Positions 57,801-64,000 of a stretch of DNA of 64,000 bases are shown here, piece after piece. The DNA is from Hirudo medicinalis. Lineage: Eukaryota > Annelida > Clitellata > Hirudinida > Hirudinidae. The position numbers and the translations under genes were made by a program. The stretch covers positions 247,819 to 311,818 of the forward strand of contig MPNW01000023.1 of the NCBI GenBank assembly GCA_011800805.1. The letters run 5' to 3'. How positions within the stretch are numbered: position 1 is the first letter of the stretch; every line of letters begins with the position of its first letter. The notes beneath the pieces are model-generated. The model was not told the origin of the DNA. It was given only the letters and a program-made list of their open reading frames with translations, and searched no databases.

Positions 57801-60800
57801 GTCCTTAAAATTTCTATCTCTAGACTGCCGCTACAATGTAGGCCCAAGTTTGCTTATATTAATTACATGACGTGAAGAAGCCACCAAGAGCTTCTATGGC
57901 CGCTGTATGCTACTGGGGTGGCATTGATCGACACAAGAAGGCCAAAAAGAAGCCTCGCATAGTCTAAGGTTGCCGGCTTCCAAGTGGTGCAGTTAGCGAC
58001 TTAAAGCAGCCAATGAGAGTTTTCATAGTAGCTCCAGTCCAGGCACTAAGGATCAGCGTAAGAAGGCCTGCTAGATCCTCACATAGCTGAAGATAGAGCC
58101 AGGTCCAGAAGGTAAAAACCAACAGGGACGTCTGGCTGATCACGGGATGTGGCCCTTCTCTGAAAACATAAGGAGAGTCACAGGGCTGAAACGTTTGAAG
58201 ACAGGGGGAACTCCTCTGAGGATCCCTGTAGGAGCTCCAAGATGGAGTATCAAGAAACAATATATACAATGTCTCATAGCTGATCTCTGTTTACTGCACA
58301 AGACAATAACCTAATATCAACAGACCTCATAAACCATATTCATTTTGCTAATTATTAATCCACTAGAGGACATCAGTTTTAACTCAGGCTTGACTTTCGC
58401 TCAATAAGCATGACTAAATATTTTTCACTAATCTCGTAATCAAAATTTGGAACTCTCTCCCTAATAACATCATTTCATCCACAACCTATTCACCTGCCTC
58501 ACCAAAAATTATGATCTTTCTCCTTTCCTATTCTACAAATGACATATTACAGTCACACTTCTCAGATGAATTTTCTTGTCTGTTTATGAGCAGGTGAGAG
58601 GCATTTGTCCTCTGTTCACTTATATAATAAAATATAATAATATTTCAAATGGGCTTGCGATACGGGATGTTTCAAAGGAACTTAATTCAAAGGATATATA
58701 CATATATCTATATACATTTTATATAGATTCCTCTTACCTGGTGGAAGAGGTTGTGACATTCCTGGCACTCAACCAATCTATTTGTGTTCATCTGTGAAAG
58801 GGTCCTACAAAAATGTAAAAATCCTGAACTTTGAGTTTCTTTTCATTCATGAAGGCAATCTAAATGTCATCTCAAAACAAAAAAAACTACCAAGGCACAT
58901 ATCAATTATTACTGATATTATAATAAACATTAATGTTATTAATATTCACATGTAATTATAATAAACATTCATGTGTCAGGAAAATGTGTTATATAAATCT
59001 AAGTACATAAATAAACCACAAATGAAGTAAAAATTGCCTCAACAAAAATTTGCATACTTGCAAATCACACATGAGAGACTGCTAATGTCGAGGTCAATGC
59101 TGAGAACGTCATTTTCAACTGCTTCTACATCACTTATTTCGGTGTCACTGTCACTTGATAATTTCCTTCTTTTTGTTGCACTACATTCAACATTATTTAA
59201 ATAATTCAGTGTTAATGAAATTGATCAATTTGGTTGCATTATTTAAAGATTATGTATGGATATGCATGTGACAAGAGCAACTTATTATTGGAGTATAATT
59301 TACTAGGTGAATACGACCATCAAATGGTTTTTAAACAAATGTTAGTGGCTCATAAACACATTAAGTTTCAATGATTTCCCCTTTTAATTCAGTAATGATA
59401 CAGCATTATTTTAGCAAAGGATAAGATTGTGCAAGTTTGCTGAATAGAAAACCAGAACAAATTTTAACTTCCAATAATAACATAACATTTTATTTCCAAT
59501 AACTTCATAATCATATGTGAAATATGTACATGGAATCTTAAATCTAGACTTTAAAAACCATCAAATAAGTAAATCATATTTTAAGTTGAAAAAGTTTATA
59601 CTTTGAGTTGGACAGGTTGGTGGAGTTTGTTGATATCTCATCTTCATCATTAGATGAATTGTTCATTTCCATGTTGGGTCTAGAGTAAGTTTCAGTTTCC
59701 TTTAAATCATACTTAGTCTGCATAAAGATGAACCAAATAAAACATCTGATGAAATCAAATTAATCAGTGAGTTATTTAAACACTTTCTTATACACAAAAT
59801 CTTTATAAAATATTGAATATTGGTAAAATATTAAAATTCCAACTTCCACAAATAGTTTCAAATAAATTGTAAAAATAAAGCAAATTATTTATTTATTTAT
59901 TAGTATTCATTTATATAGCCAGGCCTCGGGCATTGCCCAGAAAAGCAATAGGCAGAATCAAAAATACTTCAGATAATTAATGGCGTAAAGCATGATACCT
60001 TGTCCAAAACTAAGCCAAATACTTGCAAAAAAAAGCTAGAACAAGTCATTATTAATCAGGTTTTTGAAGTTGATTTTGTGTGTTGGAGTTTCAATTATTA
60101 CGATTTTAAAAATTTGGTATTGGGGGTGGTATTTTTTTTTAAACTAAACAGAATTAAACTATTTTTAATCACTTTTGGGCAAAAATTCATTGATTTATGA
60201 TATAGGAAATTAATTACAAAAAGTCAGAACCATAATGCCCACACTATATTGCAGTAGGAGATATATGGATCATCAGAAAAAAAATTGTTGCATAAACCTT
60301 CTTGCCGATAAAATGGCCTTGGCCCATTCAAATATGACAACTTTGCCACATTCTTGAAGAACTAGAAGCTTCAAACTCTTCTTGTACTTTAAAATTGTGC
60401 TTGAGCTCATGTAACTCAATTCTCTAACTTAAGAACAGTCAAATTTAGCTCTGATCTCAGATGATTTGCTGAGAAATTCTTCTGATGATGCTTTCTCTGC
60501 CAGGAATATTGGTTCCTTCATTAATAGTTTCTTCTTCCAGAAGATTTCTTGGCTCCAAACTCTTCAGAAGTTCTTAATTAAAATAAATATGTTCGAAATG
60601 CTTGAACAATACCCTTGATCTTGGAATTTGGCTTTCATGAATGCCTCAATCTGCTCCCTCTCATTTTAAGAAAGTGTTATCCATTACAAAATTATCATAA
60701 ACTAACACGGGGAATTTCTTAAATGTGACATGTTTAAGTACCACAGAAATTTACCTTTTTTTATTTATGTTATATTTTATAGTTCATAAGCAAACCACTT

Positions 60801-62304
60801 TCTATTTTTGGCAACCTAAAAAGACATTTTCACAAAATTTACTTAATCCTCAAACAGCTTTGCTACAAAGGCCTGCACTCATGGTCTTGGGGGTGCGCAT
60901 ACACCCCAATGATTCTTTGGCAAATTACTTGAGAAATAGCAATCTATGCACTAAAAATTGACTTGTTAAACAATGAATAATAAATTTTATTGAATAAAAA
61001 TAACTTAATCATGTTAATGTCATGGCATGTGTCACAAAGTCAGAGTAGCTTGAAAAAAAAATTTAATTACAATTTTAAACAAAAAATGTTGTTTTTCAGC
61101 ACAATATTAGTACTTCTATTAATTAAATGTAAATGTTAAGTTCATTTTGTCAGTGTCAGATGGTCAGTCAGTCGACTATCAGATTCCAATATCAATTTTC
61201 TTGCCTGTTCCGCAGTAATCTTTGCAAATTTACTCTTTTATTACTCGCCATTCTTGTTGTCTTTTATTAAAATGTGCACTTCCTCTCATATATAAAGATA
61301 TTCAGCAAAGAACAAGTAATATAAATAAGATACAAAAACATAGAGCTTCAAAATTTAAACATAAGTGTGCATTTATAACTTGGGGTGCATATGCATCCCA
61401 GATGACAGTAATGTATAATGCTCAAATATCTCCGAAAGTATTTGTGATACATCATTGGTTATTGGGAAATAAGTACATCCTCACAAATAAGAAAAAGTCA
61501 TAAAATTTGGGTTTCATATTTTGAGTCCTTCTAGGATAAATATTAGAACAAAATGCATTTGCATCCCAATATCGTTAGAGGGTTAATCTAAGAAGTCCAA
61601 ATTTTGCAAGATTTTGTTTATTTGATAAAATTATGAATGACAAAGTTTGAATAAAATCCAATGTACCATAATTTTGCATACAATATGCACTTTCCATCTA
61701 TATTGGCTGAGCATATATTTCTATTAATACAAAAACACTAATTTTGTAGTTTTTAATTTGTAGAAGTAACCTCATGAAGAAAAATTGCACAAACTATTTT
61801 ACCAATGAAGATCCCTTTCTTTAGAGTTCAACTGATCATCAATCATAATATCAATCATAATAACACTTAAATGAGTCCCACACTGTGGAGATGAAGGCAA
61901 ATGCCATAAAGAACATGCTCTGTTCTCTTAATCCATGAATCTAGCATACAAACATATGCTATGAAATTAAATATACCTTATCTCCCAAGATTTTATCAAT
62001 ACTGTCTTTCTTTAAGTCGAGACTATCTTGTCTACATGATACTTTCACAAGATTACTCAAGTCTTCTGATTCATTCTAAAAAATTCATAAATATATAGTT
62101 AGATGCCTCTAGATTATCTCAGGAGATTGAAAGCTATTAAAAATTATATCCTACTTTGCTTTCACCTCTTTTCTGACGGCATATTTCTTCGTACATTTCA
62201 AATAATTCATCAGCGGCTGTTGGTCTATTCGACTGCATAACTTTAAGCGCCTTCAAAAAAAGTGGATCTAACTCGCCGTGAACAAGCTTCAATCCATCAG
62301 CCAT
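54834..62304 (-). CDS. INTS12: Integrator complex subunit 12 (PHD finger)
   Basis: Nuclear Integrator subunit with a chromatin-reading PHD finger. Eight exons: 62304-62155, 62075-61977, 59717-59602, 59168-59058, 58804-58738, 55630-55541, 55467-55270, 55181-54834; every junction GT-AG and in phase; 392 residues against 462 in human. The N-terminus GELDPLFLKALKVMQS matches human LELDPIFLKALGFLHS. The PHD finger is spread over three exons with the full C4HC3 set: SCVIC, [20 protein letters not shown] and DPRFVWYCIKC followed by SKNMKK (human LVWYCARCTRQMKR). The C-terminal half is Ser/Thr/Lys-rich and disordered, as in the family. The exon 5 acceptor is TTTTTGTAG at 58805; the nearer AG would break the frame. 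Intron 5 (about 3.1 kb) holds a Tc1 element. PHD identity is certain and INTS12 assignment very likely. Confidence 0.94.
55920..57560 (-). mobile_element. Tc1/mariner transposon in INTS12 intron 5, degenerate
   Basis: Reading the minus strand from 57560: an N-terminal helix-turn-helix region in broken frames (MEIAKELNRSKTVVWNYLK), a central part with WNGPMLSNKDGWGNINF and DGSDGHQFYWYGLR, then the intact C-terminal frame 56364-55924 with HYGGNFIFQQDNATIQVTKS and NHVENVWGMLSRLVYNN. The QQDNA and VENVWG blocks carry catalytic Asp and the terminal acidic residue of a DD34E/D set. About ten stops or frame changes; inactive. Confidence 0.8.
57561..58737. other. Intron 5 of INTS12, upstream half
   Basis: A less AT-rich block at 57840-58270 (with CAAGAAGGCCAAAAAGAAGC) is probably an old repeat; its frames have no family match. 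ATTAATCCACTAGAGGACAT near 58354 resembles a piggyBac-type end starting at TTAA, without a partner. Confidence 0.35.
59880..59960. repeat. Simple repeat and SINE-like scrap
   Basis: TTATTTATTTATTTATTAG is followed by ATTTATATAGCCAGGCCTCG GGCATTGCCC, in INTS12 intron 2. Confidence 0.4.
60290..60700 (-). mobile_element. Tc1/mariner N-terminal fragment in INTS12 intron 2
   Basis: Minus strand from about 60690: REREQIEAFMKAKFQDQG in one frame, then RVWSQEIFWKKKLLMKEPIF and SSEEFLSKSSEIRAKFDCS in broken frames, resembling the helix-turn-helix end of the element at 55920-57560. No catalytic domain remains. Confidence 0.5.
60701..61976. other. INTS12 intron 2, upstream part
   Basis: GGGGGTGCGCATACACCCC (60892), GGGGTGCATATGCATCCC (61382) and GCATCCCAATATCGTTAGAG (61561) followed by GGTTAA look like pieces of a piggyBac-type non-autonomous element. 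No coding sequence supported. Confidence 0.35.
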
Positions 62305-62532
62305 CTCGAGTCTTTAACGAAACTCGAAGCACTGATCACATTAGCTCAGGAATATTTTCCCAAAACACCAATGAAATTTAAATTCGATTGCTACTAAGTA
62401 ACAAGTATAAATAAATTATCGAAAGTTTGTAGAATGTTTAAACGTTTAATTTAAAACACGTATTTTTTTTTAGAGCCAGTAGATATTTCAAACATTTCAA
62501 ATATTTATTATATATCTTATAAATAAAGAATT

Positions 62533-62694
62533 TTAAAGGCCATCTAGAATATGTTTTAAATATTTTTTTAAATTTTCAAATCGGCTTGTCATTTCAGCTG
62601 TTTTCAAGAGGGTGTCGTAAACGTGTGATCGACTTTCCAATAAAATCTCAAGAAATAACCTCTGATCTTTTACCTGCGATAGCCTCAGGCTCAT
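62533..62694 (-). CDS. Small 53-residue ORF upstream of INTS12
   Basis: A single open frame from ATG at 62694 to TAA at 62533. The peptide is charged and helical in look (MSLRLSQVKDQRLFLEILLE at the start, FENLKKYLKHILDGL at the end) with no low complexity. A CCAAT box (minus strand, CGGCCAATCGC at about 62772-62782) lies about 80 bases upstream. It is on the same strand as INTS12, whose ATG is 229 bases further on, so it could be a small gene, the 3' exon of one, or an upstream ORF of the INTS12 message. No family is recognised. Confidence 0.35.
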   Translation of the reverse strand: MSLRLSQVKDQRLFLEILLESRSHVYDTLLKTAEMTSRFENLKKYLKHILDGL

Positions 62695-62771
62695 TTTATT
62701 ATTGAAGAATCAAAGGGAACCCTCCTGTTCGTTGCCGAATAATGTCCCTGCCTCCGAAAAAGTTGCTGCGA

Positions 62772-62782
62772 TTGGCCGTTGA
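62772..62782 (-). promoter_or_regulatory. CCAAT box
   Basis: GCGATTGGCCG on the plus strand reads CGGCCAATCGC on the minus strand, about 80 bases upstream of the small ORF and about 470 bases upstream of INTS12. Confidence 0.35.
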
Positions 62783-63220
62783 TGAGCAAGTCAATTTTCT
62801 TTTTCGATCATTTTGTTTCTTGGAAAGATAATTCATAAAGTTTCAATTGTTGATTAACAAATTTGTTTTATAAGGACCTCGCTTTGTTTTATGGGACACC
62901 AACTCCATTTTGGCATAACGAACATCCCTTAACAAGCTCCTGAGTACTATGTAAACACTTGCTATTTAATTTATTCGCCTAATTTATTTATGCAAACGGC
63001 TTGGCTATGAATAATTTTGTTGGTTAATACTCTTGGCCGATTCTTATTATATGTCATCAACGATTCATTTCCACGACATCACCATTCACCTAATAACCAA
63101 AATTATGTTAACAAAAGATTACATTTAATAAAAAAATATCAGATATGCAGGAGTGCGAGCTTGATGGTTTTGTTTGTTGAATGTTTATTCAAGTTAGAAC
63201 TTTTTATTTTCTTGAATCTT
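62783..63220. other. Spacer, no gene supported
   Basis: Lies between the 3' end of the right-edge gene and the small ORF. A plus-strand frame at 63017-63361 overlaps the better-supported minus-strand exons and is rejected. Confidence 0.4.
63203..63208 (-). terminator. AATAAA poly(A) signal of the right-edge gene
   Basis: AATAAA on the minus strand directly after the stop at 63221, supporting that stop as the real gene end. Confidence 0.6.
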
Positions 63221-63569
63221 TCAGCACTTGTTCATGTCACTGAGTCTCGCCCCTTTGATCCAACAAATGGCCTGTTTTATTATTCATTAAATGTCATTAT
63301 CATAACAATTGTAGAATTAGTTAATATGTACTCACGGTTTCACAATTGTTTAAGACTTTAGTTATAACATCAGGACATACAGCCCAGCGCATGATACCTG
63401 AGGCCACGAAGTCATATGGAGATTTACAAAGACCAGGATCATAGCAGGCCGACCACACTTTTATCTGAGTCAAAGGTGGAATACATGTCCTTAAAGGAAA
63501 TCTGAACATATAAAAAAAAGATCCATCTTCTGTTTGCTGGCATAGAGAGTATCCCCCAATATCCATGGC
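63221..63569 (-). CDS. Unrecognised cysteine-containing protein, last two exons; gene runs off the right side
   Basis: Exon 63569-63336 (78 codons, phase 0 at both ends) follows an acceptor TTCGTAG and ends at the donor GTGAGT. Exon 63271-63221 follows AAAACAG and adds 16 codons and a TGA. The intron is 64 bases. AATAAA (63208-63203, minus strand) comes 12 bases after the stop. The translation carries seven or more Cys (GGYSLCQQTEDGSFF, FPLRTCIPPL, VWSACYDPGLCKSP, MRWAVCPDVI, LNNCET, AICWIKG, NKC at the end), suggesting an extracellular or lumenal fold with disulfides. No family is recognised. Upstream exons should lie between 63570 and beyond 64000. Confidence 0.55.
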
Positions 63570-64000
63570 CTACGAATATAAAAGCAAAAGTAGAGTTTAA
63601 ATGAGAATTGAAACTATATTTTGATTATGTACATTTGGCGTAACCAATTACGGACCGCTAGCACCTCAACTGGATTTTAAAGACCTCTAAATTCTAAATT
63701 CTCTCCCCAGCCATAAAATGACACTTTTCGTATTTAAGGCAAGGTCAATAAAATGAGGTTCTCGATTGTCTCTGGCATATCTCCGGATGCTTTCGTATTG
63801 TTTTCAGAGAAAGTGATGAACCGAATAAGGATTTTAAGAAATTTTGAATTGAAACTTTTCTGACCAACAAGCCTGTCACGCCGGTAGCCTATGAGCTCAC
63901 CGTCGCGACTCGAGCGCGGCAATTCTTTTGTTAGCGTGGAACTTTATTTTTAACTTTTCTTTGTTCGAGCCGCACGCCTGGCGCATAATCATTATCATCA
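63570..64000. other. Right edge, no exon supported
   Basis: Should hold an intron or upstream exon of the cysteine-containing gene. A more GC-rich block at 63870-63985 could be a promoter or exon but no splice-compatible frame was found. Confidence 0.35.

Noticed and set aside
58739..58804. INTS12 PHD exon starting at the AG nearest ATGAACACA
   Set aside because: That acceptor leaves the frame one base out. The upstream acceptor TTTTTGTAG restores it and gives the exact family spacing between the zinc-binding Cys pairs.
63017..63361. 114-codon plus-strand frame at the right end
   Set aside because: It overlaps in antisense a pair of minus-strand exons supported by splice phase and poly(A) signal, and it is a hydrophobic AT-rich frame with no family match.
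1..64000. CRISPR arrays, bacterial operons, phage or plasmid features
   Set aside because: None present; introns, SINEs and animal gene families show eukaryotic nuclear DNA.

Overview
This is a stretch of an animal (metazoan, non-vertebrate) nuclear genome. It is AT-rich, genes are split by mostly short GT-AG introns (about 50 to 700 bp, one GC-AG), and the spaces between genes are full of decayed transposons (hAT, Tc1/mariner, several non-LTR families, Gypsy) and short tRNA-like SINEs. Nothing in it is bacterial. The phylum cannot be fixed from the sequence; a cnidarian, sponge or other AT-rich invertebrate would fit.

Layout, left to right. 62-942: last visible exons of an unrecognised minus-strand gene. 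3451-6062: INTS14 (Integrator subunit). 6946-8660: POLR3E (RNA polymerase III subunit RPC5), apparently lacking the middle of the usual animal protein. 10161-14598 (minus): a complete 11-exon lysosomal acid phosphatase (ACP2-like) with a C-terminal tyrosine sorting signal. 15.3-30.3 kb: almost wholly transposon remains, including a hAT copy with perfect 8-bp target duplications (26919-27764), a Jockey/CR1-type LINE, an I-type LINE and Gypsy pieces. 30401-33128 (minus): an unrecognised 619-residue protein. 33172-36822 (minus): a voltage-gated proton channel (HVCN1/Hv1) with an extracellular S1-S2 segment of about 420 residues. 37-47 kb: more transposons, plus a 145-base N gap. 47143-53142: an MZB1-like ER protein whose last intron holds a CR1 LINE and other insertions. 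54834-62304 (minus): INTS12 with its PHD finger. 62533-62694: a small ORF. 63221-63569: the end of an unrecognised cysteine-containing protein running off the right edge.

The real genes were assembled exon by exon by matching translated blocks to known families and requiring splice phases to agree. All junctions given are canonical and in phase, except one INTS14 junction that is one base short. The genes do not form a pathway: two belong to Integrator (snRNA/mRNA 3' end processing and transcription termination), one to RNA polymerase III, one to the lysosome, one to the ER and one to proton transport.

The most interesting items are the Hv1 channel (giant S1-S2 insert, loss of the first S4 arginine), the 43-base spacing between Hv1 and the next gene, the shortened POLR3E, a 60-bp foldback element with 10-bp flanking repeats at 285-364, and signs of assembly artefacts around every run of N.
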